In this document: piece after piece, positions 24,147 to 33,720 of the stretch
How positions within the stretch are numbered: position 1 is the first letter of the stretch
How the letters are laid out: the number at the start of each line of letters is the position of its first letter
DNA from: Ilumatobacter sp.
Lineage (GTDB): Bacteria; Actinomycetota; Acidimicrobiia; Acidimicrobiales; Ilumatobacteraceae
DNA length: 55,043 nucleotides
Assembly (NCBI GenBank): GCA_013002175.1
Contig: JABDKP010000132.1
Location: forward strand, 1-55,043
Direction of reading: 5' to 3'
Made by a program: the position numbers and the translations under genes
The notes under the pieces: model-generated
What the model was told of the DNA's origin: nothing
Database searches by the model: none
Seen by the model: only the letters and a program-made list of their open reading frames with translations

Positions 24147-25151
24147 TCAGGCGGGGAGCATGCCGATCGCGTCGTAGGCGCGAGCGACCGTCGCGGCAGC
24201 GACGGTGCGGGCCCGATCGGCGCCGACCCTCAGCAGGCGCGCGAGTTCGCCCCGGTCGTCCATCAACTCGTGGTACCGAACCCTGATCGGCTCGAGTGCG
24301 GCCACAACGGCTTCGCCGGTGGCGACCTTCAGCGCGCCGTACTGCTCGTAGTCGGCGGCCACGTCATGGGGTGACCGCCCGGTGACTGCGGCATGGATCT
24401 CGAGCAGGTTGCTGACACCCGGCTTGTGCTCGGGGTCGTAGCGCACGGCATCGGGTCCGGTCTCGGAGTCCGTGACGGCGCGCTTGAACTTCTTCATCAC
24501 GGCTGCCGGCTCGTCGATGACGTACACGCAGCCGCTGTCGGAGTCGTCGGACTTGGACATCTTCGACGTCGGGTCCTGCAGGCTCATCACCCGCGCGCCG
24601 ACCGGCGGCGTCACCGCCTCCGGCAGCACGAACGTCTCACCGAAACGGTGGTTGAAGCGGATCGCCGCATCTCGGGTGATCTCGATGTGCTGGCGCTGAT
24701 CGTCACCGACGGGAACTTCGTTGGCGTCGTAGATCAGGATGTCGGCGGCCTGCAACGCGGGATACGTGAACAACCCGGCGGCGACGAAGCTGGTCTCGCG
24801 CTTGGCCGACTTGTCCTTGAACTGCGTCATCCGGGACAGCTCGCCGAAGCTGATCGTGCACTCCATCACCCAACCGAGCTGGCTGTGCTCGGGGACATGG
24901 CTCTGGACGAAGACCGTGGCGACGTCGGGGTCGAGGCCCATCGCGAAGAACATCGCCGCGAGCGAAATCGTCTCGGCACCGATGACGTCCGGCTCGTCGG
25001 TGACCGTGAGCGCGTGGAGATCGACGATGCCGTGGAACGCATCGCACGTGTACTGGCCGGCGACCCAGTTGCGGAGGGCACCCAGGTAGCTGCCGAGGTG
25101 GACGTCGCCGGTGGGTTGCATGCACGACAGCACGCGGGTCTGGTCACTCAC
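24147..25151 (-). CDS. trpS: Tryptophan--tRNA ligase
   Basis: VLSCMQPTGDVHLGSYLGALRNWVAGQ...DILIYDANEVPVGDDQRQHIEITRDAAIRFN...KMSKSDDSDSGCVYVIDEP. Confidence 0.97.
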   Translation of the reverse strand: MSDQTRVLSCMQPTGDVHLGSYLGALRNWVAGQYTCDAFHGIVDLHALTVTDEPDVIGAETISLAAMFFAMGLDPDVATVFVQSHVPEHSQLGWVMECTISFGELSRMTQFKDKSAKRETSFVAAGLFTYPALQAADILIYDANEVPVGDDQRQHIEITRDAAIRFNHRFGETFVLPEAVTPPVGARVMSLQDPTSKMSKSDDSDSGCVYVIDEPAAVMKKFKRAVTDSETGPDAVRYDPEHKPGVSNLLEIHAAVTGRSPHDVAADYEQYGALKVATGEAVVAALEPIRVRYHELMDDRGELARLLRVGADRARTVAAATVARAYDAIGMLPA

Positions 25152-25266
25152 CGAGCCGACGCTACCGGCCCCGACCACGCCGCTCCCGGTCATTCGGTTC
25201 ACCGGCCGCAGCCACCTCCTCGATTGCCCCGTTTCCGGCGAGAGGGCTCGGTAACCTCGTCGGACG

Positions 25267-26040
25267 ATGGTTGATGTGGCGACCCCGGTGTACGAAGGCC
25301 CGTTCGATCTGCTGCTGCAGTTGATCCTGCGTGACCAGGTGGACATCTACGAGGTCAACCTGTCGACGATCGTCGACGCATACCTCGTCGAGCTGGAGAA
25401 GATGCAGCTCCTCGACCTCGACGTTGCCACGAGTTTCCTGCTGATCGCGGCAACGCTCGTCGATCTCAAGGCCCGGCGCCTGCTGCCGAACAGCAGCGAC
25501 GTCGACATCGACGACGAACTCGCACTGTGGGAAGAGCGCGACATGCTCCTCGCCCGGCTGCTCGAAGCGAAGACGTTCAAGGACGTCGCCGGCGTCTTCG
25601 CCCGGCTCGCCGACGACGCCGACACCTCGTTCCCCCGGGTCGTGGGGCCCGACGAGCGGTTCGCGGACGTCGTCCCGGACATGCTCGAAGGCACCTCGCT
25701 GAAGCGCTTCCAGAACGCTGCGATCAAGGCGCTGACGCCCCGTGTCACGCCGTTCGTGGATCTGTACCACGTCGACCCGATCACGATCACCGTCGCCGAC
25801 GCGGTGACCGAACTGGTCGACGAACTGCCACGCGCCGGACGGATCTCGTTCCGCGATCTCACCGCGAACTTCGTCAACCGGATCGACATCATCGTCCGCT
25901 TCCTCGCACTGCTGGAACTGTTCAAGCAGGGTGCGGTCGAACTCGAACAGCCCGAACGGTTCGGCGACATCGACGTCGTCTGGACGATGGAGGACGGGTT
26001 CGACACCGAAGCCATCCTGATCGACGCCTACGAGGGCTGA
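25267..26040 (+). CDS. scpA: Segregation and condensation protein A
   Basis: YEGPFDLLLQLILRDQVDIYEVNLSTIVDAYL...SFLLIAATLVDLKARRLLP...FLALLELFKQGAVELEQ. Confidence 0.96.
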   Translation: MVDVATPVYEGPFDLLLQLILRDQVDIYEVNLSTIVDAYLVELEKMQLLDLDVATSFLLIAATLVDLKARRLLPNSSDVDIDDELALWEERDMLLARLLEAKTFKDVAGVFARLADDADTSFPRVVGPDERFADVVPDMLEGTSLKRFQNAAIKALTPRVTPFVDLYHVDPITITVADAVTELVDELPRAGRISFRDLTANFVNRIDIIVRFLALLELFKQGAVELEQPERFGDIDVVWTMEDGFDTEAILIDAYEG

Positions 26041-26041
26041 C

Positions 26042-26755
26042 ATGACCGACACACCCGACCACTTCCCGCGCACCGACTTCATCTCGCCCGCCACTGAGCA
26101 GATCGCCGAGTTCAAGCAGGCCATCGAAGCGATCATCCTCGTCGCCCACGAGCCGGTGCCGCCCGAGCTGCTGGCCCAGCTGCTCGAACAACCGACGACG
26201 CTGATCGACCAGTGGTGCGAGGAACTCGCTCAGTCCTACGCCGACCGCGGGCACGGCTTCGAGCTGCGACGCGTCGCCGGCGGCTTCCGCTATCAGACGG
26301 CCGGTGAGCTGACCCCGTACGTCGAGCGGTTCCTCCTGCACGACCAGCGCGCCCGGCTCTCCGGCGCCGCGCTCGAGACGCTGGCGATCGTGGCGTACAA
26401 GCAGCCGATCTCGCGTGCCCAGGTCGGCGCGATCCGCGGTGTCGACCCCGACGGCGTGCTCCGCACCCTGCACGCGCGTGGCTACGTCGACGAGGTCGGT
26501 CGCGACACCGGGCCGGGCCAGGCGATCCTGTACGGCACCACCAGCGTGTTCCTGGAGAAGCTCGGACTCGACTCGCTCGATGACCTCCCGCCGATCGCGG
26601 AGTTCATCCCCAGCGCAGACGTGGTGGAACTCCTCGAGCACGGGCTGCGGGTGACCCCGGAGATCGAGGTGTCGCCGCAGGGCGTCGCCCCGGACGAGTC
26701 GGTCGGGGCGCGCACCGCCCCGTCGGGGTCGCCGGCACCTCCGCCGGGCCCGTGA
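26042..26755 (+). CDS. scpB: Segregation and condensation protein B
   Basis: FKQAIEAIILVAHEPVPPELLAQLLE...LSGAALETLAIVAYKQPISRAQVGAIRGVDPDGVLRTLHARGYVDEVGRDTGPGQAILYGTT. Confidence 0.96.
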   Translation: MTDTPDHFPRTDFISPATEQIAEFKQAIEAIILVAHEPVPPELLAQLLEQPTTLIDQWCEELAQSYADRGHGFELRRVAGGFRYQTAGELTPYVERFLLHDQRARLSGAALETLAIVAYKQPISRAQVGAIRGVDPDGVLRTLHARGYVDEVGRDTGPGQAILYGTTSVFLEKLGLDSLDDLPPIAEFIPSADVVELLEHGLRVTPEIEVSPQGVAPDESVGARTAPSGSPAPPPGP

Positions 26756-27555
26756 CCGGCGGCGACGATCTCGAACCGCCGCTGTGGGAGCAACTCGCCG
26801 AGCAGCGTGCCGAGCTACCACAGGGCATTCGGCTGCAGAAGGTGCTCGCAGCCACCGGCTGGGGGAGTCGCCGGGTCTGCGAGGAGCTGATCGCAGCCGG
26901 CCGGGTGACCGTCAACGGCGCGGTCGCCGAACTCGGTCGGCGAGTCGACCCCGACCACGATCGCGTCGAACTCGACGGCGCGCCGATCGGGGTCCGACCC
27001 GGACTCGTGTACTACCTGCTCAACAAGCCCGTGGGCGTCGTTGCGACCAGCAAGGACACCCACGGCCGACCGACGGTCGTCGATCTCGTGCCGGCCGACC
27101 CGCGCGTGTTCTCGGTCGGTCGCCTCGACGCCGACACGGAAGGCCTGCTGTTGATGACCAACGACGGTGATCTCGCGAATCGCATCGCGCACCCGTCGCA
27201 CGGCGTCGACAAGGAGTACCTCGTCGAGGTCGACGGCGGCCGCGTCTCGGCCGGCGGGCTGCGGGCGTTGCGCGACGGTGTCGAGCTGGACGACGGCCCG
27301 ACGGCGCCGGCGAAGGTCTCCCAGCCGCAGCCGGGAGTGCTGCGGCTGACGATCCACGAGGGTCGCAACCGTCAGGTCCGCAGGATGTGCGAGGCGATCG
27401 GTCACCCGGTGACGCGGCTCGTCCGGACCCGGATCGGGCCCGTCACGGACCGCTCGCTGCCCCCGGGGGAGTGGCGTGAGCTGACGACGGACGAGCGGCG
27501 GCGCCTGACCGAGGCGGTCGCCCGGTCCGGGCACCGGTACGATCCCTCGCTGTGA
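26752..27555 (+). CDS. rluB: rRNA pseudouridine synthase (RluB/RsuA family)
   Basis: S4 domain IRLQKVLAATGWGSRRVCEELIAAGRVTVNGAV; VGRLDADTEGLLLMTNDGDLANRIAHPSHGVDKEYLVEV. Confidence 0.94.
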   Translation: MTGGDDLEPPLWEQLAEQRAELPQGIRLQKVLAATGWGSRRVCEELIAAGRVTVNGAVAELGRRVDPDHDRVELDGAPIGVRPGLVYYLLNKPVGVVATSKDTHGRPTVVDLVPADPRVFSVGRLDADTEGLLLMTNDGDLANRIAHPSHGVDKEYLVEVDGGRVSAGGLRALRDGVELDDGPTAPAKVSQPQPGVLRLTIHEGRNRQVRRMCEAIGHPVTRLVRTRIGPVTDRSLPPGEWRELTTDERRRLTEAVARSGHRYDPSL

Positions 27556-28619
27556 CGACGACGCTGCGATCCGCGAACGTCATCGGCCTCGGCCTGATCG
27601 GCGGATCGATCGCCCTTGCCCTCAAGCAGCGCGGTTGGGCCGTCCACGGCGATGACAGCCGTCCGCAGACGCTGGCCGACGCACTCGACCGGGGTGTCGT
27701 CGACGCCTCGGGGCTCGATCCGGACGCCGAGATCACCTTTGTCGCCGTCCCGGTCCTCGCAATCGTCGAGCAGGTGAAGCGGGCCCTCGTCGAGACGACC
27801 GGAATGGTCACCGATGTCGGGAGCGTCAAGACGCCCGTGTGCCGCTCCAACGCCGACCGCCGGTTCATCGGCGGGCACCCGATGTCCGGGAGCGAACTCG
27901 ACGGCCTCGACGGCGCGCAGGCCGACCTGTTCAACGGAGGAGTGTGGGTCCTGACACCGCTGGAAGACAGCGACGACCGGACGTTCGCCCAGCTCAATGG
28001 CATCATTGCCGGATTCGGCGCCGATGTCGTCGCGCTCACGCCCGAGCGGCACGACCAGCTCGTCGCGGTGGTCAGCCATGTACCGCACTTGACGGCGGCG
28101 ACGCTGATGTCGATGGCCAACGACCGTGCCGAGGAGCACGCCGCGCTGCTGCGCCTCGCGGCCGGTGGCTTCCGTGACATGACCCGGGTCGCGAGCGGCC
28201 AGCCCGGGATCTGGATCGACATCTGCTCGGAGAACCGCGCGGCGATCACCGGCGCACTCGACGACCTGATCGCGGGACTGTCCGACATGCGCGACGTGAT
28301 CTCCACCGACGATCACGACGGGCTTCACGCCCGCCTCCAGTCCGCCCGCGAGGCGCGGAGCAACCTGCCCACCAGGGTCGTCCACCCCGAGGACCTCGCC
28401 GAAGTGCGGATCCCGATTCCGGACCGCCCCGGCGCCGCGGCCGAGGTGTTCACGCTGGCCGCCGAACTCAGCGTCAACATCGCCAACTTCGAGGTCGTGC
28501 ACGTCGCGGAGAGCAACCGCGGCGTCGCGGTGATGCTGATCGACCAGTCGAAGGCCGAGATCTTCCGCGGCGGGCTGATCGCCAGAGGGTTCCGCCCTGC
28601 CGTGCAGGCGCTGTCATGA
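27552..28619 (+). CDS. tyrA: Prephenate dehydrogenase
   Basis: ANVIGLGLIGGSIALALKQRGWAVHGDD...GGHPMSGSELDGLDGAQADLFNGGVWVLTP; C-terminal ACT-like segment. Confidence 0.92.
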   Translation: MTTTLRSANVIGLGLIGGSIALALKQRGWAVHGDDSRPQTLADALDRGVVDASGLDPDAEITFVAVPVLAIVEQVKRALVETTGMVTDVGSVKTPVCRSNADRRFIGGHPMSGSELDGLDGAQADLFNGGVWVLTPLEDSDDRTFAQLNGIIAGFGADVVALTPERHDQLVAVVSHVPHLTAATLMSMANDRAEEHAALLRLAAGGFRDMTRVASGQPGIWIDICSENRAAITGALDDLIAGLSDMRDVISTDDHDGLHARLQSAREARSNLPTRVVHPEDLAEVRIPIPDRPGAAAEVFTLAAELSVNIANFEVVHVAESNRGVAVMLIDQSKAEIFRGGLIARGFRPAVQALS

Positions 28620-29917
28620 CGGCCCGGCGACTCGTTCGTCGCACCGACGGCCCGATCATCGCCGACGTGCGGGTGCCGCCGTCGAAGAGCATTGCCAACC
28701 GGGCACTGATCTGCGCCGCGCTCGCCGACGGTGAGAGCGAGATCACCGGCATCGCGCCGGGGGACGACACCACCGCGATGCTCGACTGCCTCGAGCAACT
28801 GGCGGTCCCGGTCAGCGTGACGCAGCGCGACGGTCACCACGTCGGCCTCGTGATGGGCGGATCGGGGTCCCTGCCGCCGGGTCCGATGACACTGCACACC
28901 AAGCTCGCCGGGACGACGTCGCGCTTCGTGACCGCCCTCGCGGCGCTCGGCAACGGGCCGTACGTCATCGACGGCGCCCCGCCGCTGCGGGCCCGTCCGA
29001 TGGGCCCGTTGCACGACTCGCTCGCCGCGCTCGGCGCCACGATCGAGCCCGCGGAGACGTGGGGCCACCTGCCGGTCACCGTGTCCGGTCCGTTGCGCGG
29101 TGCCGATGCGGTCGTGATGCCGGGCAACGTGTCCAGCCAGTTCGTCTCCGCCTTGATGTTGATCGCGCCGTACATCCGGCGTGGCCTCCGGCTGGGGCTG
29201 TCGACCGAGCTCGTGTCGCGGCCCTACGTCGAGATCACGAAATCGGTCATGGATGCGTTCGGCGCGACGGACATCGAGATCACCGATCGCCGCATCCACG
29301 TCGGGCCGAGCAGCTACTTCGCGACCGAGTACCAGGTGGAACCGGACGCGTCGTCGGCGAGCTACCCGCTGGCGGCGGCCGCGGTCGCCGGGGGAGCGGT
29401 CAGCGTCCGGGGCCTCGGGTCCGATGCGTTGCAGGGCGACGCGCGCTTCGTCGACGTGCTCGTCTCGATGGGGTGCACGGCGACGGTGAGCGCGCGCGAC
29501 ACGGTGCTGATGCGCCGCCGGGACACGCCGCTGCGGGGCATCGACATCGACATGGGCGCGATGTCCGACCTCGTGCCGACGATGGCCGTCGTCGCGACAC
29601 AGGCGGTCACGCCGACGCGGATCACCGGCGTCGGCTTCATCCGCAACAAGGAGAGCGACCGGCTCGGCGACCTCGCCGGCGAACTCGCCAAGACCGGCGC
29701 CAAGGTGACCGTCGAGGACGACGGCCTGCTGATCGTGCCGACCGACCTGCTGGAAGGGGCACCCTTGGCGACGCACCACGACCACCGCCTGGCCATGGCC
29801 TTCGGCGTGCTCGGCCTGGTCGTCGGCGGCATCGAGGTGATGCAACCGGACGTCGTGTCCAAGAGCTGGCCGGCGTTCTGGGACGTCCTCGAGGCGATGC
29901 CCGCCCGCGGCCTGTGA
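28616..29917 (+). CDS. aroA: 3-phosphoshikimate 1-carboxyvinyltransferase
   Basis: VPPSKSIANRALICAALADGESEITG...GTTSRFVTALAALG...RNKESDRLGDLAGELAKTGAKVTVEDDGLLI. Confidence 0.95.
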   Translation: MTARRLVRRTDGPIIADVRVPPSKSIANRALICAALADGESEITGIAPGDDTTAMLDCLEQLAVPVSVTQRDGHHVGLVMGGSGSLPPGPMTLHTKLAGTTSRFVTALAALGNGPYVIDGAPPLRARPMGPLHDSLAALGATIEPAETWGHLPVTVSGPLRGADAVVMPGNVSSQFVSALMLIAPYIRRGLRLGLSTELVSRPYVEITKSVMDAFGATDIEITDRRIHVGPSSYFATEYQVEPDASSASYPLAAAAVAGGAVSVRGLGSDALQGDARFVDVLVSMGCTATVSARDTVLMRRRDTPLRGIDIDMGAMSDLVPTMAVVATQAVTPTRITGVGFIRNKESDRLGDLAGELAKTGAKVTVEDDGLLIVPTDLLEGAPLATHHDHRLAMAFGVLGLVVGGIEVMQPDVVSKSWPAFWDVLEAMPARGL

Positions 29918-30579
29918 CCGGGCCCGATGTCGGAGACCGGCCCGGCGTCGCCGCATTCGACGTCGACGGCACGCTGACCCGGCGCGATTGCGTCGTCCCG
30001 TTCCTCCGCATGGTCGGTGGCACCGCGCGCCTCACCGCGCAGCTGCTGGCGGCACCGCACCGTGTGGCCCCCATGCTCGCCCGTCGCGACCGGGACGGCC
30101 TGAAGGAGTTCGCCGCGAACGCCGCGTTTCGCGGCCACGACGCTGTCGAGGTCGGAGCCCTGGCGCAGCGCTTCGCCACCGACGTCGCGGCGACCTGGTT
30201 GCGCGATGACATGGTTGCCCGGCTGACGCAGCACCGCGAGCGCGGTGACGTCGTCGTACTCGTGTCGGCGTCGTTCGAGCTGTATCTCCGCCCGCTCGCC
30301 GACCTCCTCGGTGGCGCCACGGTGCTCGGCACGCGCCTCGCGGTCGACATCGACGGACGGTTCACCGGCGAACTACTCGGCGCCAACTGCCGCGGACCGG
30401 AGAAGGTCCGCCGGCTCCACGCCTGGCTCGACGAACACCACGGCGGACGACGAGCGGTGCACCTCTCGGCCTACGGTGATTCGCCGGGAGACCGCGAGTT
30501 GCTGCTCGACGCCGACGTCGCGCACTGGGCGGGACGTGAGGGCGCACCCCGCTGGCTCGTGCCCGAGCGGTCTTCCTGA
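29914..30579 (+). CDS. HAD-IB family phosphatase
   Basis: VAAFDVDGTLTRRDCVVPFLRMVGG...VVVLVSASFELYLRPLADLLGGATVLGTRL...AYGDSPGDRELLLDAD; GTGA overlap with aroA. Confidence 0.9.
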   Translation: MTGPDVGDRPGVAAFDVDGTLTRRDCVVPFLRMVGGTARLTAQLLAAPHRVAPMLARRDRDGLKEFAANAAFRGHDAVEVGALAQRFATDVAATWLRDDMVARLTQHRERGDVVVLVSASFELYLRPLADLLGGATVLGTRLAVDIDGRFTGELLGANCRGPEKVRRLHAWLDEHHGGRRAVHLSAYGDSPGDRELLLDADVAHWAGREGAPRWLVPERSS

Positions 30580-30615
30580 CCCGAGCGGTCCCCCTGGACG
30601 GTGTCCCCCGACCAC

Positions 30616-30621
30616 TACCGT
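30616..30621 (+). promoter_or_regulatory. Candidate -10 (TACCGT) 8 nt before GTG 30630
   Basis: TANNNT at leaderless-type spacing. Confidence 0.4.
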
Positions 30622-30629
30622 CGGCCGCA

Positions 30630-31499
30630 GTGATCAACGCACTGATCCGCACCGCGCGGCCGAAGCAGTGGCTGAAGAACGTCCTCGTCTTCGCCGCCCC
30701 CGGAGCGGCCGGCGTGCTCGACGAAGGTCGCGAGCTCGGCCTGACGTTGATCGCCTTCGTCGCGTTCTGCCTCGCGTCGACCAGCGTCTACTTCTGGAAC
30801 GATCTGCTCGATGTCGAGGCCGACCGCAAGCATCCGGTCAAGCGCACCCGACCGATCGCCGCCGGGGAGGTGTCGATCGCCACCGGACGGAACTTCAGCA
30901 TCGTCATCGCGGCAGCGTCGCTGGGTGTCGCGGCGTTGACCGGCCGGTGGCAGACGGTGGCGGTCGTCGGGGTCTACCTCGCAGTCAACCTCGCCTACAA
31001 CCTCGGGTTGAAGCACGTGCCCGTACTGGACCTGGTGGCGGTTGCGTCGGGATTCGTGCTGCGGGCGGGGGCGGGCGCCGTCGCGGTCGACGTGCCGATG
31101 TCGCGGTGGTTCGTGCTGTGCACCACGTTCGGGTCGCTGTTCATCGTCGTCGGCAAGCGATACGCCGAGCTGAACCAGCTCGGCGCCGCCGCCGGCACCC
31201 GGGCCACGCTCGACACCTACAGCGTCGGCTACCTGCGGATGCTGCTGTCGATCAGCTGCGGCTCGGCGTTGCTGAGCTACTGCGTGTGGGCATTCGAGAC
31301 GAGCGCCGTGTCCACGGCCGACTTCCCCTTCTACGAGCTGTCGATCGTGCCCATGCTCGTCGCGCTGTTCCGCTACCTGCTCGTGCTGGAACGCGGCGGC
31401 GGAGCGGCACCCGAGGACGTGTTCGCCAGCGACCGGGTGCTGCAGGCCGTCGGCGCCTGCTGGATCGTCGTGTACGGGGTTGCGGTCTACGCCGCATGA
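30630..31499 (+). CDS. ubiA: Decaprenyl-phosphate phosphoribosyltransferase-like UbiA family protein (DPPR synthase)
   Basis: IRTARPKQWLKNVLVFAAP...SVYFWNDLLDVEADRKHPVKRTRPIAAGEVS...NLAYNLGLKHVPVLDLVAVASGFVLRAGAGAVAVDVPMSRWFVLCTTFGSLFIVVGKRYAEL. Confidence 0.9.
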   Translation: MINALIRTARPKQWLKNVLVFAAPGAAGVLDEGRELGLTLIAFVAFCLASTSVYFWNDLLDVEADRKHPVKRTRPIAAGEVSIATGRNFSIVIAAASLGVAALTGRWQTVAVVGVYLAVNLAYNLGLKHVPVLDLVAVASGFVLRAGAGAVAVDVPMSRWFVLCTTFGSLFIVVGKRYAELNQLGAAAGTRATLDTYSVGYLRMLLSISCGSALLSYCVWAFETSAVSTADFPFYELSIVPMLVALFRYLLVLERGGGAAPEDVFASDRVLQAVGACWIVVYGVAVYAA

Positions 31500-31514
31500 A
31501 CCCATCCTGATGCG

Positions 31515-32267
31515 ATGACCAGCAGCACCACCCGCCCGGATGTCGACGTGGTCGTCGAACGCGTCGCGGACGTCGAGGGCTGGATGACGCGGGGCCAGGC
31601 GGAGACGCTGTATGCCGCAGCGTCCGGATGCCCGCCCGGTGGCACGATCGTGGAGATCGGGAGCTTCCGCGGCCGTTCGACGATCGTGCTCGCGAGTGCC
31701 GCCCCCGCCGGTGCCGACGTCGTCGCGATCGACCCCCACGCGGGCAACGACCGCGGCCCGCAGGAGATCGACGGGTACGGGGCCGAAGCGGCTGACGACC
31801 ATGTGGCGTTCACGACCAACCTCGCAGCGGCTGGTGTCGCCGCACGCGTACGCCACGTCCGCAAGTTCTCCGGCGAGGCGCTGGACGACGTCGCGGCGCC
31901 GATCGACGTGCTGTACATCGACGGGGCCCATCGGTACGGCCCCGCGCTCGACGACATCCGGAACTGGGGCGACCGTGTCGCCGACGGTGGCACGATGCTG
32001 ATCCACGACTCGTTCTCCTCGATCGGGGTGACGCTGGCGATCGTTCGACACCTCGTCGTCGGCGGCCGTTTCCGGTACGTCGGTCGGTCGCGCTCGATGA
32101 CGATCTACCGAGCCGACCTCGGCCGCGGACGCGCCGCCAATGCGCTGCGCCAACTGGCCCAGCTGCCGTGGTTCGTCAAGAACGTGGCGCTGAAGGTGGC
32201 GTTGACGCTCGGTCTCGGCCGCGTGATGACGCGACTGGGACGGACCGCTCCCGAGTGGCCGTACTGA
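31515..32267 (+). CDS. Class I SAM-dependent methyltransferase (Methyltransf_24-like)
   Basis: GGTIVEIGSFRGRSTIVLASAAPAGADVVAIDPHAG...IDVLYIDGAHRYGPALDDIRNWGDRVADGGTMLIHDSF. Confidence 0.85.
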   Translation: MTSSTTRPDVDVVVERVADVEGWMTRGQAETLYAAASGCPPGGTIVEIGSFRGRSTIVLASAAPAGADVVAIDPHAGNDRGPQEIDGYGAEAADDHVAFTTNLAAAGVAARVRHVRKFSGEALDDVAAPIDVLYIDGAHRYGPALDDIRNWGDRVADGGTMLIHDSFSSIGVTLAIVRHLVVGGRFRYVGRSRSMTIYRADLGRGRAANALRQLAQLPWFVKNVALKVALTLGLGRVMTRLGRTAPEWPY

Positions 32268-32313
32268 GCTCTGCCGAGCCCGGCACGCCGGACCGGGCGA
32301 TGCGATCGATCGC

Positions 32314-32319
32314 TAGCCT
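32314..32319 (+). promoter_or_regulatory. Candidate -10 (TAGCCT) 9 nt before dprE1 ATG
   Basis: gatcgcTAGCCTcgtggcgggATG. Confidence 0.4.
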
Positions 32320-32328
32320 CGTGGCGGG

Positions 32329-33690
32329 ATGAACGCGCAGAAGGTCGAGCTCGCCGGTTGGGGGCGGACCGCCCCGTCGGCGGCCCGGCTGGTCGAGTCG
32401 ACCGCCCACGACCTCGCGTCGAGCTGGCCGGACCTCGTTGCCTCACCCAGGGGCGTGATCGCCCGTGGTCTCGGCCGGGCGTACGGCGACGCGGCGCAGA
32501 ACGGCGGGGGCACCGTCGTCCGCATCCGTCCCGGCGCGGACCCGATCTCGATCGACGAGCAGGCGGGAGTCGCAACGGTCGACGCCGGTGTCAGCTTCGA
32601 CGAGCTGCTGCGGACGATCGTGCCCCGCGGCTGGTTCGTCCCGGTCACACCGGGAACGCGCTTCATCACCGTCGGCGGCGCCGTCGCCAGCGACATCCAC
32701 GGCAAGAACCATCATGCCGACCGGTCGTTCGGGCACCACGTCACCCGGTTCGGACTGCTGCTGGCCGACGGCAGCCACGTCGACGTCACGCCGGAATCCG
32801 ACGCCGACCTGTGGTGGGCGACGATCGGCGGGATGGGCCTCACCGGCATCATCACCGATGTGACGTTCCGCCTCATGCCGATCGAGACGAGCCGCTGTCG
32901 CGTCGAGACCCGCCGCGTCGGTTGCCTCGACGACCTGCTCGCGCAGATGGAGGCGAACGACGCCGACGTCCGCTACTCGGTCGCATGGGTCGATCTGGTC
33001 GCCACCGGCGACCGGCTCGGGCGGGCGGTGCTGCAACTCGGTGACCATGCCGGCATCGCCGACCTCGAGTCGGCCGACGCCTCGCTGCTCGTCGACCCGC
33101 TCGCGTTCTCGCCGAAGACATTGCTCAGCGTGCCGCCGGTCCCGAACGTGATGAGCCGTCCGGCGGTTCGCGTGTTCAACGAGCTGTGGTACCGCAGGGC
33201 GCCGCGGCATCATGTCGGCCTGGAGTCGATCACGGGCTTCTTCCATCCGCTCGACGGCATCGGCAACTGGAACCGCTTCTACGGGGCGAGCGGCTTCCTC
33301 CAGTACCAGTTCGTCGTGCCGTTCGACGCGGTCGACGTGCTGCGGACGATCGTCACCCGGCTGGCCGCGTCCGGCTGCGCCAGCGCGATCTCGGTGCTGA
33401 AGCGGTTCGGCGCCGCCAGCGGGGGGCTGCTCAGCTTCCCGCAACCGGGCTGGACGCTGACGTTCGACGTGCCGGCTGCGCTCGCCGGCCTGGCGCCGCT
33501 GCTCGCCGAATTCGACGAGTTGGTGATCGGCGCCGGCGGACGGCACTATCTCGCCAAGGACGCGCACACGACGCCCGACGTGATCCGGGCGGGATACCCC
33601 CGGCTCGACGAATGGAAGGCGATCCGGCGGCGCGTCGACCCGGACGGGTTCTGGGCCAGCGACCAGGCGCGGCGGCTCGACCTGCTCTGA
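32329..33690 (+). CDS. dprE1: Decaprenylphosphoryl-beta-D-ribose oxidase (DprE1-like), FAD-dependent
   Basis: VIARGLGRAYGDAAQNGGGTVV, GTRFITVGGAVASDIHGKNHHADRSFGHHVTRFGLLLADG, FHPLDGIGNWNRFYGASGFLQYQFVVPFD, PRLDEWKAIRRRVDPDGFWASDQARRLDLL. Confidence 0.93.
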   Translation: MNAQKVELAGWGRTAPSAARLVESTAHDLASSWPDLVASPRGVIARGLGRAYGDAAQNGGGTVVRIRPGADPISIDEQAGVATVDAGVSFDELLRTIVPRGWFVPVTPGTRFITVGGAVASDIHGKNHHADRSFGHHVTRFGLLLADGSHVDVTPESDADLWWATIGGMGLTGIITDVTFRLMPIETSRCRVETRRVGCLDDLLAQMEANDADVRYSVAWVDLVATGDRLGRAVLQLGDHAGIADLESADASLLVDPLAFSPKTLLSVPPVPNVMSRPAVRVFNELWYRRAPRHHVGLESITGFFHPLDGIGNWNRFYGASGFLQYQFVVPFDAVDVLRTIVTRLAASGCASAISVLKRFGAASGGLLSFPQPGWTLTFDVPAALAGLAPLLAEFDELVIGAGGRHYLAKDAHTTPDVIRAGYPRLDEWKAIRRRVDPDGFWASDQARRLDLL

Positions 33691-33720
33691 CACTTGTGAC
33701 GACGAACGAATGGAACCACC

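Noticed and set aside
25152-25266. Possible T-box or tryptophan attenuator upstream of trpS
   Set aside because: The divergent intergenic region is about 115 bp, and a TAGCGT box 7 nt from the trpS GTG leaves no room for a leader.
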